From Streptacidiphilus fuscans (lineage in GTDB: Bacteria > Actinomycetota > Actinomycetes > Streptomycetales > Streptomycetaceae), in contig NZ_JADPRT010000003.1 of assembly GCF_015690355.1 (NCBI RefSeq), forward strand, positions 186,001 to 250,000: a stretch of DNA of 64,000 nt. Direction: 5' to 3'. Shown piece by piece: positions 9,071 through 17,425 of this stretch (positions are counted from its first letter, which is position 1; every line of letters starts with the position of its first letter). A program made the translations under genes and the position numbers. Under the pieces are notes generated by a model, which was not told the origin of the DNA, ran no database searches, and worked only from the letters and a program-made list of their open reading frames with translations.

Positions 9071-10039
9071 CTACAGCGCACCGATACCGAACCGGTGCGC
9101 GACGCGCTCCCCCGGCTCGATCCGCAGCAGGTCCTCGCCGGTGGCGAAGGCGTTGGGCGGACAGCTCATCGGCTCGACGGCGATGCCCGCGCGCCGGTGC
9201 CCGGCGGACAGGGTGTCGCCGGTGTAGAGCTGGAGCCAGTCGACGCCCTCCCCCACCCGGAGCTCGACGCCGTGCCCGCCGTCGGACTGTCCGCCCTCGG
9301 GCGTCTCCGGGGCGGTCAACCGGACCCGGGCCAGCCCGTCCGCGCCCCTGGTCAGGCCGGTGTAGGCGGTGTCCAGCACGGTGTCGCCGATGGCGCGGGG
9401 CGTGCGGAAGTCGTAGCCGGTCCCCGCGACGGACTCGCGCCCGTCGGGGATCTTGCGCTCGTCGACCGGCAGCCAGGTGTCCGCGGGCACCTCGAGCACC
9501 GACTCGCCGATCCGTCCCGGGCCGCGGCCCAGCGTCAGGTACGGGTGCGCGCCGAAGCCGTAGGGAGCGGGCCGGTCGCCGACGTTGTGCGCCGCGAGCT
9601 CGACCGTGAGCCCGCCCTCGCCGAGCTCGTACTGTGCGGTCAGGTCCAGGATGTGCGGGTAGCCGTGCATCGGATAGAGCCGCAGCCCGAGCCGGACGAA
9701 CGCCGAGCCCTCGGCGAGGACCCGCCACGGCAGCCACCGGGTGAAGCCGTGGCTGGCGTTGCCGGTCGACGGCTCGGTCAGGTCCAGCTGCCGGTCCTCG
9801 CCGTCGAACCGGTAGCGGCCGTCGCGGACCCGGTTCGGCCACGGGATCAGCAACTGCCCGGCCCCGCCGGGAGGCTGGGTGTCCGCCGGGTAGCCGACCA
9901 GCAGCGGACGGCCGTCGTGGCTGAGCTCGCGCAGCCCCGCGCCGACACCGTTGACCACGGCGCGGTAGCCGCCGCCTTCGATCACGTACTGCGGCCCGTT
10001 GGGCGAGACAGATTCCTGTGACAGCGCGTCGTCAGCCAT
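9071..10039 (-). CDS. Aldose 1-epimerase family protein
   Basis: The 322-residue protein has the galactose-mutarotase fold with the conserved histidines in GNASHGFTR near residue 90 and in GFGAHPYL near residue 165, and a candidate catalytic Glu in GIAVEPMSC near residue 290. It interconverts alpha and beta anomers of a hexose or a hexose 6-phosphate in the cytoplasm. It lies 74 bases upstream of the rhomboid gene on the same strand, a pairing with no obvious functional meaning. Confidence 0.87.
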   Translation of the reverse strand: MADDALSQESVSPNGPQYVIEGGGYRAVVNGVGAGLRELSHDGRPLLVGYPADTQPPGGAGQLLIPWPNRVRDGRYRFDGEDRQLDLTEPSTGNASHGFTRWLPWRVLAEGSAFVRLGLRLYPMHGYPHILDLTAQYELGEGGLTVELAAHNVGDRPAPYGFGAHPYLTLGRGPGRIGESVLEVPADTWLPVDERKIPDGRESVAGTGYDFRTPRAIGDTVLDTAYTGLTRGADGLARVRLTAPETPEGGQSDGGHGVELRVGEGVDWLQLYTGDTLSAGHRRAGIAVEPMSCPPNAFATGEDLLRIEPGERVAHRFGIGAL

Positions 10040-10410
10040 GAGGCCATCCTGTCACCCGGGCTCCGGAAGTGATGGCTGGGCGCAGGCTGTGCGGAGGCTG
10101 GATGTGCCCGGTATCACCTGGGGAACGAGGAACCGTACGGGAGTGCTAGTCTCACGCTCACTCTCACAGACCATCAGCACCACCAGCAGAACCTCTCAAC
10201 GCACCACCCTCACGGCCCATCTGGGCCTGCCTGGCACCCCGCGTCGGGACGGCCGGGCCGTCTGGTGCGCGCCGGCCGAACGTTGGGCTACCCGGGTGGC
10301 CCCGACCGCCGCGAGCGCGCGCGAGACCGGCTGAGCTGACGCGACGCGGACGGCCTGCGGCGGGCCCGTCCACCCACGGCCTCACGGCCGGACCACGACA
10401 GAGGCACGCC
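10040..10410 (+). promoter_or_regulatory. Intergenic region with possible ECF-type promoter
   Basis: This 371-base gap between the divergent epimerase and amidase genes contains GGAAC at 10129-10133 and TCT at 10150-10152, separated by 16 bases. This resembles promoters of cell-envelope-stress ECF sigma factors of the SigE type in Streptomyces, which would suit a wall amidase downstream. The match is short, so confidence is low. The remaining sequence to 10410 shows no coding signal and would be a long 5' leader of the amidase messenger. Confidence 0.3.
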
Positions 10411-12630
10411 TTGACGGCTCGACACGTCCGCCGACGGTCACGTCGCTGGATCGGCGCTGCGGTGGCGATCGCCGCCGGCGCGGTGGTGATCGGCGCGGCC
10501 GCCGAGGCCGCGCCCAGCCCCGCCTCGGCCCGCACGGCCACCCCCACGACGGCGCCCGTCGCAGGCGCGCTGGCCTGGCCGAGCACCCCGGACCGGACCT
10601 CGACCGCGTTGCAGCGGGCCTTCACGGCCGCAGCCGCCGAGTTCCACGTGCCGGTCGACGTCCTGCTGGCCGTCTCGTACGAGGAGACGCTGTGGGAGTC
10701 CCACGGCGGCCGTCCCAGCGTCACGGGCAACTACAACGTGATGGGCCTGACCGAGGTCTCCGACGCCGACCTGACCGCCCCGTCCAGCCAGTCGACCCGG
10801 GACCTGACCGGCAGCGGCGCCGCCCACGCGCCACAGCCCTCCGCCCGTGCCCTGGCCGAGCGCGCCTCCGTCGACACCGCCTCCCCGGCCATGCACACGC
10901 TGCAGACCGCGGCGGCACTCGCGGGCGTTTCTGCCAATTTGCTGAAGACCGACATGACCCAGAGCGTGCGCGGCGGAGCGGCCCTGCTGGCCTCCTACGA
11001 GTCCCGGCTGCGCCCCCAGGCGGCCGCGCCTGGCGGGGTGCCGACCGACGCCGCCGCCTGGTGGCCCGCCGTGGTCGCCTACGCGCAGGCGGAGACACCG
11101 GTCGCCGGTCAGCAGTTCGCGGCCCGGGCCTACACGTTGATCCAGCAGGGCGCGTCCAGGGTCACCGACGACAACCAGGCCGTCTCGCTCACCGCCGCGC
11201 CGAGCGTCGCCCCGCCCGAACTCGCCGCCGCGCAGGCCTCGGTGGCGAGCACGGACGGCGGCGACGGCACCTCCGTCGCGGAGTGCCCGGGCGGCCTCGC
11301 CTGCGCCGTCTCCCCGGCCGCGTACCAGCAGAACGGCACCCAGGACGGCAACTACGCGAAGGCGAACCGTCCCACCGACGGCGACCAGGTCGACTACCTG
11401 GTGATCCACGACACCGAGGGCTCGGCGGCGGGCACGGTCGCGTCGTACCAGGACCCGACCGCCTACTCCAGCGCCCACTACGTCGTCGGGCGCGACGGTT
11501 CGGTGACGCAGCTCGTCCCCACCGCCGACGTCGCCTGGCACTCGGGCAACCAGACCGTCAACGCGCACTCGGTCGGCATCGAAGCGGAGGGTTACGCGCT
11601 GCCGCAGGGCAGCTGGTACCCCGAGGCGGAGTACGAGTCCACGGCAGCGCTGGTGAAGTACCTGGCGGCGAAGTTCGAGATCCCGCTGGACCGCGAGCAC
11701 ATCCTCGGCGCGGACGACGTCCCCGAGGCGGCCCCGGCCTCCCTCGCGACGTCGACCTCCGCCCCGGCGGCCTCCGGCGCGACCCCGTCCACCGCGTCCA
11801 CCGCGTCCGCCCCTGCGACGCCCGCCGCCGCGGCACCCTCAAGCCCTTCCGCGTCCGCGTCCGCCGCGGACGACGCGGCGGACCTGCCCGCCGATCCCGG
11901 CCCGTACTGGGACTGGAGCCGCCTGCTCGCCCTGGTCGGCGCGCCGCTGGGCGGCACGCACGCACGCCCGGTCGTCGGCGGACTGGTCACGCTCGCGCCG
12001 CCGTACTCCCTGGCCACCCAGCCCGCGGTCACCGGCTGCGGCGGCGACGGCCAGGCCTGCCCCTCGCACCCGGCGAACTTCGTCTACCTCCGCCAGGCCC
12101 CCTCCGCCGACGCCCCGCTGGTCGGCCAGGGCACGACGGCCGCATCGGACGGCACGGACAAGGCCGCCTACGGCCAGACCTTCGTTGTCGCGGACGTCTC
12201 CGGCGACTGGGTCGCCCTCTGGTACGACGGCCAGGAGGCGTGGCTGCAGGACCCGAACTGGTCCGACACCCTCGTCCCCGACCCGACCACCAGCGCCGAC
12301 CTGATGCTGGTCGCCCCCGCCGGCGACCGCCCGATCCCGGTCTACGGCCGTGCCTTCCCCGAGACGTCCGCGTACCCGTCCCAGCTGGGCGCTCTGGCCG
12401 CTTCGGCGAGCCAGCAGCTCGTCCCGCTCGCTGACACGATCTCCCCGGGCCAGGCGTACCTCGCGGGCTCCGAGGTGAGCGGCGACTTCAACGCCGCGAC
12501 GTACGGCTGCGGCGGCGCGGTGGGATGCCGGGTCGTGATCGGGACGACGCAGTACTACCCGATCCAGTTCGACCACCGGCTGGCGTTCGTCATGGCCTCG
12601 GACGTCCAGCAGATCGCGCCTGCGCGGTAG
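10411..12630 (+). CDS. Secreted N-acetylmuramoyl-L-alanine amidase (Amidase_2)
   Basis: The 739-residue protein begins at a TTG with GAGG upstream and has an arginine-rich signal peptide to about residue 40. Residues 60-115 (VDVLLAVSYEETLWESHGG) look like a lysozyme-type helical domain. The zinc amidase domain lies at about 325-440, with histidines at 333 (VIHDTEG) and 377 (AWHSGNQ) and a later HILGADDVP. A Ser/Ala/Thr-rich linker follows, then an SH3-like wall-binding region near 565-620. It should cut the bond between the glycan and the stem peptide of peptidoglycan outside the cell. It has no operon partner. Confidence 0.86.
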   Translation: MTARHVRRRSRRWIGAAVAIAAGAVVIGAAAEAAPSPASARTATPTTAPVAGALAWPSTPDRTSTALQRAFTAAAAEFHVPVDVLLAVSYEETLWESHGGRPSVTGNYNVMGLTEVSDADLTAPSSQSTRDLTGSGAAHAPQPSARALAERASVDTASPAMHTLQTAAALAGVSANLLKTDMTQSVRGGAALLASYESRLRPQAAAPGGVPTDAAAWWPAVVAYAQAETPVAGQQFAARAYTLIQQGASRVTDDNQAVSLTAAPSVAPPELAAAQASVASTDGGDGTSVAECPGGLACAVSPAAYQQNGTQDGNYAKANRPTDGDQVDYLVIHDTEGSAAGTVASYQDPTAYSSAHYVVGRDGSVTQLVPTADVAWHSGNQTVNAHSVGIEAEGYALPQGSWYPEAEYESTAALVKYLAAKFEIPLDREHILGADDVPEAAPASLATSTSAPAASGATPSTASTASAPATPAAAAPSSPSASASAADDAADLPADPGPYWDWSRLLALVGAPLGGTHARPVVGGLVTLAPPYSLATQPAVTGCGGDGQACPSHPANFVYLRQAPSADAPLVGQGTTAASDGTDKAAYGQTFVVADVSGDWVALWYDGQEAWLQDPNWSDTLVPDPTTSADLMLVAPAGDRPIPVYGRAFPETSAYPSQLGALAASASQQLVPLADTISPGQAYLAGSEVSGDFNAATYGCGGAVGCRVVIGTTQYYPIQFDHRLAFVMASDVQQIAPAR

Positions 12631-12632
12631 CC

Positions 12633-12673
12633 GTTCGGGCCGCCCGGGACCTTCTGGCCTGGACGGCCCGAAC
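12633..12673. terminator. Hairpin terminator after the amidase gene
   Basis: GTTCGGGCCG at 12633-12642 pairs with CGGCCCGAAC at 12664-12673, starting three bases after the stop codon. There is no T-run, as is common in high-G+C actinobacteria. Confidence 0.55.
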
Positions 12674-12675
12674 AG

Positions 12676-12729
12676 CCTGGACGGCTTGGACGGCTTGGAC
12701 GGCTTGGACGGCTTGGACGGCCTAGACGA
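12676..12729. repeat. 9-base tandem repeat between convergent genes
   Basis: Six consecutive 9-base units: CCTGGACGG, four exact copies of CTTGGACGG, then CCTAGACGA. The last unit contains the stop codon of the minus-strand membrane-protein gene. The array lies directly beyond the amidase hairpin, so it sits between two converging messengers. Copy number may vary between strains by slippage. Confidence 0.85.
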
Positions 12730-13303
12730 CCACCGCTGCCGCCACGAGCGCTGCCCCCGCAACCGCCGCGAACGGCTCCCGCCGCGGATCGGGGGCGACC
12801 CGCCCCACCGCGCGGGCCGCCGCGCACGCGGCCACCGCTGCGGCGACCGGTAGCGGGACGACGCCCACGAGCCCCGCCGCGACCAGCGCGCCGAGCGCCC
12901 ACCGCGTGCGGTACGGCCCGAGGAACGCCAGTACGGCCAGTGCCCCGAGCAGCGGGACGGGCAGGCGCGTGCCAGGGACGCCGTCGAACCAGCCTGCGGC
13001 CGATGCGACCGCCACCGCGGCCAGCGGGCCCGCCGGGCCGAGGCGTGACGCGCGCTCCGCGCGGATCAGCAGGAACGCCGTCGCCATCGCGAGCAGCATC
13101 GAGGTCGACTGCCAGGCGGACGAGTGCGCCGCCCAGTCCGCGAGGCGGAGCAAGGCGCTGTGCTCGGCCGGGTGGTAGCCGGAGGCGTCCGCCAGCGCGT
13201 CGACCAACAGGGTCACCCCGAGGCCGACCGCGATCCCGGACGAGACCGCCATACCCATCCGATCGAGACGCAGATCAGCACGCAGATCGAGACGCTGCCG
13301 CAT
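12722..13303 (-). CDS. Small polytopic membrane protein, function unknown
   Basis: From the ATG at 13303 the protein has 193 residues and four to five hydrophobic segments rich in Ala, Val and Leu. The short N-terminus (RLDLRADLRLDR) is encoded by imperfect direct repeats of CAGATC and GAGACG. No ribosome site is convincing, and ATGs at 13258 or 13252 are alternatives that would remove this repetitive stretch. I recognise no family. It is transcribed away from the acyl-CoA dehydrogenase gene. Confidence 0.55.
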   Translation of the reverse strand: MRQRLDLRADLRLDRMGMAVSSGIAVGLGVTLLVDALADASGYHPAEHSALLRLADWAAHSSAWQSTSMLLAMATAFLLIRAERASRLGPAGPLAAVAVASAAGWFDGVPGTRLPVPLLGALAVLAFLGPYRTRWALGALVAAGLVGVVPLPVAAAVAACAAARAVGRVAPDPRREPFAAVAGAALVAAAVVV

Positions 13304-13526
13304 TGTCGGACCCGCCCTTCGGCCGTGGCCGCCGTCCCTGGGAGCGTAAGCGCCGCACCACCGCCCCGCGACCGCAGCGGACCGGCACAGGGGTGAGGCG
13401 CAGGAGGAGGCGCAGGACCGGGCGCGAGAGCAGATCGCTCGTTCAGTCCAATGGCCCAGCAACCGCCCCGTACTGCGAGAACTCTCACCCCCTCCCACCT
13501 GGACAGCCGGGCTACCGGCGATTAAC

Positions 13527-13540
13527 TTAACGTTCGTTCG
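13527..13540. promoter_or_regulatory. AACG-TT-CGTT operator/promoter candidate of the acyl-CoA dehydrogenase
   Basis: AACGTTCGTT at 13529-13538 has arms AACG and CGTT within the AT-rich patch TTAACTTAACGTTCGTT, which stands out in this G+C-rich sequence. It lies about 30 bases before the preferred start. Operators with AACG...CGTT cores are typical for TetR-family regulators of fatty-acid genes, so a repressor site overlapping the promoter is plausible. Confidence 0.4.
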
Positions 13541-13568
13541 ACCAGTGCCGTCCGAGAGGAGCGCCGTC

Positions 13569-14726
13569 GTGCGCCGCACCGTTTTCACCGAGGACCACGA
13601 GGCGTTCCGGGAGACCATCCGCGACTTCATCGCCAAGGAGGTCGTGCCCGTCTACCAGGAGTGGGAGCAGGCGGGTCACGCGCCCAAGGACTTCTACCTG
13701 AAGCTCGGCGAGTTGGGCGTCTTCGGCATCGAGGTGCCGGAGGAGTTCGGCGGCGCGGGCATGACCGGCTTCAAGTACCAGGCGATCGTCACCGAGGAGT
13801 GCGCCCGCGCGGGCGTCAGCTTCGGCTCCGCCGGCGTGCACACCGGCCTCTGCCTGCCGTACATCATGGAGTACGCGAACGAGGAGCAGAAGAAGCGCTG
13901 GCTCCCCAAGTTCGTCTCCGGCGAGATGATGACCGCCATCGCCATGACCGAGCCGGGCACCGGCTCCGACCTGGCCGGCATGACCACCACCGCCAAGCTG
14001 ACCGAGGACGGCAAGCACTACGTCCTCAACGGCGCCAAGACCTTCATCACCGGCGGCGTCCAGGCCGACATGGTGCTGGTCATCGCCCGCACCTCCCCGG
14101 CCACGCCGGAGGACCGCCGCGGCGGCCTGTCCATCCTCTGCGTCGACACGACGCTGCCGGGCTACTCGGTCGGCCGCAAGCTCGACAAGATCGGCCTGCG
14201 CACCTCCGACACCGGCGAGCTGGCCTTCGTCGACGTCAAGGTCCCGGTCGAGGACCTGCTGGGCGAGGAGGGCAAGGCCTTCTCGTACCTGGCCCACAAC
14301 CTGGTCCAGGAGCGCCTGGCCATCGCCGTCGGCGCCTACGCCTCCGCCCGTGCCGCCGTGGACCTGGCCGTCGCCTACACCAAGGACCGCAAGGTCTTCG
14401 GCCAGTCGGTGGCGTCCTTCCAGAACACCAAGTTCGAGCTGGCCGCCTGCGAGGCCGAGGTCGACGCCGCCCAGGCCGTCGTGGACCGCGCGCTGGAGCA
14501 CTTCGAGACCGGCGACCTGAACGCGGCGGACGTGGCCAAGGCCAAGCTGTTCACCACCGAGGTCTGCTCCCGCGTCGTGGACCGCTGCCTCCAGCTGCAC
14601 GGCGGCTACGGCTACATCCTGGAGTACCCGATCGCCCGCCTCTACGCGGACAACCGGGTCTTCCGCATCTACGGTGGCACCAGCGAGGTCATGAAGATGG
14701 TCATCGCCAAGTCGCTGGGCCTGTAA
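13569..14726 (+). CDS. Acyl-CoA dehydrogenase
   Basis: The 385-residue flavoprotein shows the family signatures AMTEPGTGSDLAGM near residue 130 (first ACAD signature) and QLHGGYGYILEYPIARLY near residue 345. It oxidises an acyl-CoA to the enoyl-CoA and passes electrons to electron-transfer flavoprotein. The C-terminal IYGGTSEV has Gly where medium-chain enzymes carry the catalytic Glu, as in isovaleryl- and long-chain-type members whose base lies elsewhere. I choose the GTG at 13569 because GAGGAG lies 8 bases upstream; a GTG at 13545 would add eight unlikely residues. No regulator gene is adjacent, but an operator-like sequence lies upstream. Confidence 0.92.
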   Translation: MRRTVFTEDHEAFRETIRDFIAKEVVPVYQEWEQAGHAPKDFYLKLGELGVFGIEVPEEFGGAGMTGFKYQAIVTEECARAGVSFGSAGVHTGLCLPYIMEYANEEQKKRWLPKFVSGEMMTAIAMTEPGTGSDLAGMTTTAKLTEDGKHYVLNGAKTFITGGVQADMVLVIARTSPATPEDRRGGLSILCVDTTLPGYSVGRKLDKIGLRTSDTGELAFVDVKVPVEDLLGEEGKAFSYLAHNLVQERLAIAVGAYASARAAVDLAVAYTKDRKVFGQSVASFQNTKFELAACEAEVDAAQAVVDRALEHFETGDLNAADVAKAKLFTTEVCSRVVDRCLQLHGGYGYILEYPIARLYADNRVFRIYGGTSEVMKMVIAKSLGL

Positions 14727-14747
14727 GGCTCCAGGCACGCACTGCCC

Positions 14748-15842
14748 TCAGCACCCCGACTCGGCCACGTCCGCGACCGCACAGGCCACGTTGTCCGGCC
14801 CGCCCGCCCGGCGGGCCAGGACGACCAGCTCGCGGACGGCCGCGTCGGGGTGCTCTGCGTTGATCAGGGTCTGCCGCAGCTCCTCCTCCGCGATCACCGC
14901 CGACAGCCCGTCCGAGCAGAGCAGGTACCGGTCCCCGACGCGGACCTGCTGGAGCGTCAGGTCGGCGCGGCTGTCCGCGCGGCCGTCCAACGCCCGGGTC
15001 AGCAGCGCCCGTTGCGGGTGCGTGGCGGCCTCGTCCGCGGTCAGCCGTCCCTCGTCGACCAGGGACTGGACGTGCGAGTGGTCCTGGGTGATCCGGAACA
15101 GCTCGCCGTCGCGCAGCAAGTAGGCGCGCGAGTCGCCGACATGGACCAGGGCCATGCCTGCGTCGTCCGCCGTCGAGCCCGTCCACAGCAGCGCGGTCAG
15201 CGTCGTGCCGGAGCCCGCGTCGGCGAGCCCCTCGACGCCGCGGTTGGCCTCGGCGACGGCGTCGGTGAGCAGGTTCAGCACGTCGCCCTGGCCGGGGGCG
15301 AGGGTCCCGGCGACCGGCTTGAGCGCCTCGACGGCCAGTGAGCCCGCCAGGGCCCCGGCCGGGCCGAACCCGTCGGCGACCGCGAGCAGTCCGGGACCGG
15401 CGTACGCCGTGTCCTGGTTGCTCTCGCGGACCAGGCCGGTGTCGCTGGCGGCGGCGCAGCAGAGGGTGAGCGGTTTCGTGATCATGGGTTCGTGGTCCTT
15501 CCCGGTGGTTCCGTTCAGGTGGTCCACGAGGAAGGCGGCGAGCCGCCGCCGGGACGCGGTGTCGTCCTCGACCCGCGCCCAGTAGGCGGCGACCTCGGTC
15601 GCGGCCTCGGCGGGAGGCAGCGCGCAGACGGTCTGGATCCGGGCCAGCGGCATGCCGAGCAGCCGCAGCCAGGCGACGAGCCGCGCCTGCTCCAACTGCG
15701 CGGGCGCGTAGTAGCGGTACCCGTTCTGCGGATCAACCCGCACCGGCGGCAGCAGGCCCAAGTCGTCGTAGAGACGCAGCGCCTTGGGCGACAGCCGCGC
15801 CCGGCGCGCGAACGCCCCGATCGTCAGCAACTCGTCCGACAT
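14748..15842 (-). CDS. MerR-type HTH fused to a PP2C-family Ser/Thr phosphatase
   Basis: The 364-residue protein has a MerR helix-turn-helix with dimer helix at residues 1-110 (TIGAFARRARLSPKALRLYD) followed by a complete PP2C domain at 125-360. Phosphatase metal-site motifs are all present: SNQD with Asp144, VADG with Asp157, VGDSRAY, LLCSDGL and GGPDNVA. MerR domains bind promoter DNA and PP2C enzymes remove phosphate from Ser/Thr in a metal-dependent way; here both activities are in one chain. The start follows GAGAGGAG. A tyrosine-phosphatase gene lies 144 bases upstream on the same strand. Targets are unknown. Confidence 0.88.
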   Translation of the reverse strand: MSDELLTIGAFARRARLSPKALRLYDDLGLLPPVRVDPQNGYRYYAPAQLEQARLVAWLRLLGMPLARIQTVCALPPAEAATEVAAYWARVEDDTASRRRLAAFLVDHLNGTTGKDHEPMITKPLTLCCAAASDTGLVRESNQDTAYAGPGLLAVADGFGPAGALAGSLAVEALKPVAGTLAPGQGDVLNLLTDAVAEANRGVEGLADAGSGTTLTALLWTGSTADDAGMALVHVGDSRAYLLRDGELFRITQDHSHVQSLVDEGRLTADEAATHPQRALLTRALDGRADSRADLTLQQVRVGDRYLLCSDGLSAVIAEEELRQTLINAEHPDAAVRELVVLARRAGGPDNVACAVADVAESGC

Positions 15843-15986
15843 CGGCCCGCTCCTCTCCGCTCCAGGTTCCGTTCTACGTCGGGTTCCGTGCGACGTCAGG
15901 TCCCGTGCTTCCTCGTGCCAGGCCCGTCCGGGGCCCGGCACGACCGATGCTGGGCCTTGCCCCAGGGGCAAGGTCAACGGCACGCC

Positions 15987-16733
15987 TCACCCGTCGAGCA
16001 GCGTCTCACGCAGCCGCCCGACCAGGTCGTCGTCGACGCCGAGCCGCTGTTCCGCGTAACCGCGGACCGAGCCGTAGTCCTTCGCCAGCCCGGCCAGGAA
16101 GAGCTCCATCACCTCGGCCGGGGCGTACCCGTATCCGGGCCAGCGAGGCGGACGACCGTCGCCGTGCTCGGCGGTCCAGTGCGCGCGCAGCCGCTCGGCG
16201 GCCAGGTCCGTGAGCGCGAAGTCGGCGACGATGTCGGACTCCGCGACGTCCAGCAACGCCAGGACGGTGGCGGCGAGTTGGCCGGTGCGGTCCTTGCCGG
16301 AGGCGCAGTGGAAGACCAGCGGCCCGCTCGCAGGGTCGGCGATCACCTCCAGCGCGCGGCGGATCTCCACCACGCCGTCCTCGGCGACCTCCCGGTACCG
16401 CTCGGCCAGGAACGGACCCGGCTCGACCTCCGGGCCCTGGCCGGGCTGGTCGTAGGGGCGGTGCTCGATGCTGCAGTGGTGGTAGGCGACGCCTGCTCGC
16501 TCGGCGATCCGGCCCCGCGCCTCGATCTCGAAGCCGTGCCGCAGGTCGATGACGGTGGCGATGCCCAGCCCGTCGAAGACCTTCCAGTCCGCCCCGCTCG
16601 CCAGCTTGGACAGCGCATCCGCGCGGTAGAGCCGCCGCCAGCGCACCGACCGGCCGCCCCGGGTGCGGTAGCCGCCCAGATCACGGAAGTTGAGCAGGTT
16701 CTCGAAGCCGATGTGCCGTTCGGGAGTCGTCAT
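15987..16733 (-). CDS. Tyrosine-protein phosphatase (PtpB-like)
   Basis: The 248-residue protein has the Y_phosphatase3 pattern: an N-terminal NFRDLGGYRT motif near residue 15, IDLRHGFE near 62, and the P-loop HCASGKDRTG with nucleophile Cys143 and Arg149. The lysine and aspartate within the loop (GKDR) are typical of the MptpB branch, which accepts phosphotyrosine and often phosphoinositide or phosphoserine substrates. It lacks a signal peptide and is probably cytoplasmic. The next gene downstream is the MerR-PP2C fusion, so two phosphatases may share a transcript. Confidence 0.9.
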   Translation of the reverse strand: MTTPERHIGFENLLNFRDLGGYRTRGGRSVRWRRLYRADALSKLASGADWKVFDGLGIATVIDLRHGFEIEARGRIAERAGVAYHHCSIEHRPYDQPGQGPEVEPGPFLAERYREVAEDGVVEIRRALEVIADPASGPLVFHCASGKDRTGQLAATVLALLDVAESDIVADFALTDLAAERLRAHWTAEHGDGRPPRWPGYGYAPAEVMELFLAGLAKDYGSVRGYAEQRLGVDDDLVGRLRETLLDG

Positions 16734-16855
16734 GATCGCACCCTAGGCATCGTCACCCGTCGTCCGAAAGGACGTCACCGCGCTGTGCGGTCGCAGGCAC
16801 CGTGCTGGGATGGGACCTTCGGAGAGAAACCGGGGACATCGGAGGAGGCAGCGCC

Positions 16856-17347
16856 GTGGCGATCACCCCGAACACCCCGAAATCCCCGAACACGCCGGAG
16901 GACGCGGTGGTGGTCCGACGCCGCATCAGGGCCGAGCCGGAGGTGGTCTTCTCCTACCTCATCGACCGCGACCGTCTGCTCTCCTGGCAGGGCGTCGAGG
17001 CGGTGCTCGACCCGCGTCCCGGGGGCATGTACCGGATCCGGGTGCTGGGCGACGCGATCGCCACCGGCCGGTACACCGAGATCGCTCCGCCCGTGCGGGT
17101 CGTCCTCACCTGGGGGTGGGAGAACGAAGGCGACCCGGTGCCGCCCGGCAGCAGCACCCTGCGGATCGAGCTCGCCCCGGACGTGCTCGGCACGCTGCTC
17201 ACGCTCACCCACACCGACCTGCCCACCCTGGCCCGCGAGCCGCACCGGACCGGGTGGGAGCACTACCTCGACCGCCTGACCATCCGCGCCTCCGGCGGTG
17301 ATCCCGGCCCCGACCCGTGGGAGCAGGAGGCCGAGGAGGGCGGCTGA
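16856..17347 (+). CDS. SRPBCC (AHSA1-type) domain protein
   Basis: The 163-residue protein follows the activator-of-Hsp90-like START fold, with EPEVVFSYLIDRDRLLSWQG near residue 30 and GWEHYLDRL near residue 140. Such proteins bind hydrophobic ligands in a helix-grip cavity; the ligand is unknown. I start at the GTG at 16856 because GGAGGAGG lies at 16841-16848; the open frame extends upstream without a better signal. The N-terminus is a Pro/Asn/Thr-rich leader of about 15 residues. Confidence 0.82.
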   Translation: MAITPNTPKSPNTPEDAVVVRRRIRAEPEVVFSYLIDRDRLLSWQGVEAVLDPRPGGMYRIRVLGDAIATGRYTEIAPPVRVVLTWGWENEGDPVPPGSSTLRIELAPDVLGTLLTLTHTDLPTLAREPHRTGWEHYLDRLTIRASGGDPGPDPWEQEAEEGG

Positions 17348-17425
17348 GCGGGGGCACGTCGCCCAGAGGTCACGCGCCCGAGAAATGGTTCGCATCCGGC
17401 CGCGTGGATCACGGAGACTGCGGCC

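Noticed and set aside
8997-9842. N-terminal extension of the rhomboid frame
   Set aside because: The frame stays open upstream, but this part overlaps the aldose epimerase gene in another frame, is Arg/Gly/Ala-rich and has no membrane pattern. The GTG at 8996 gives a normal rhomboid.
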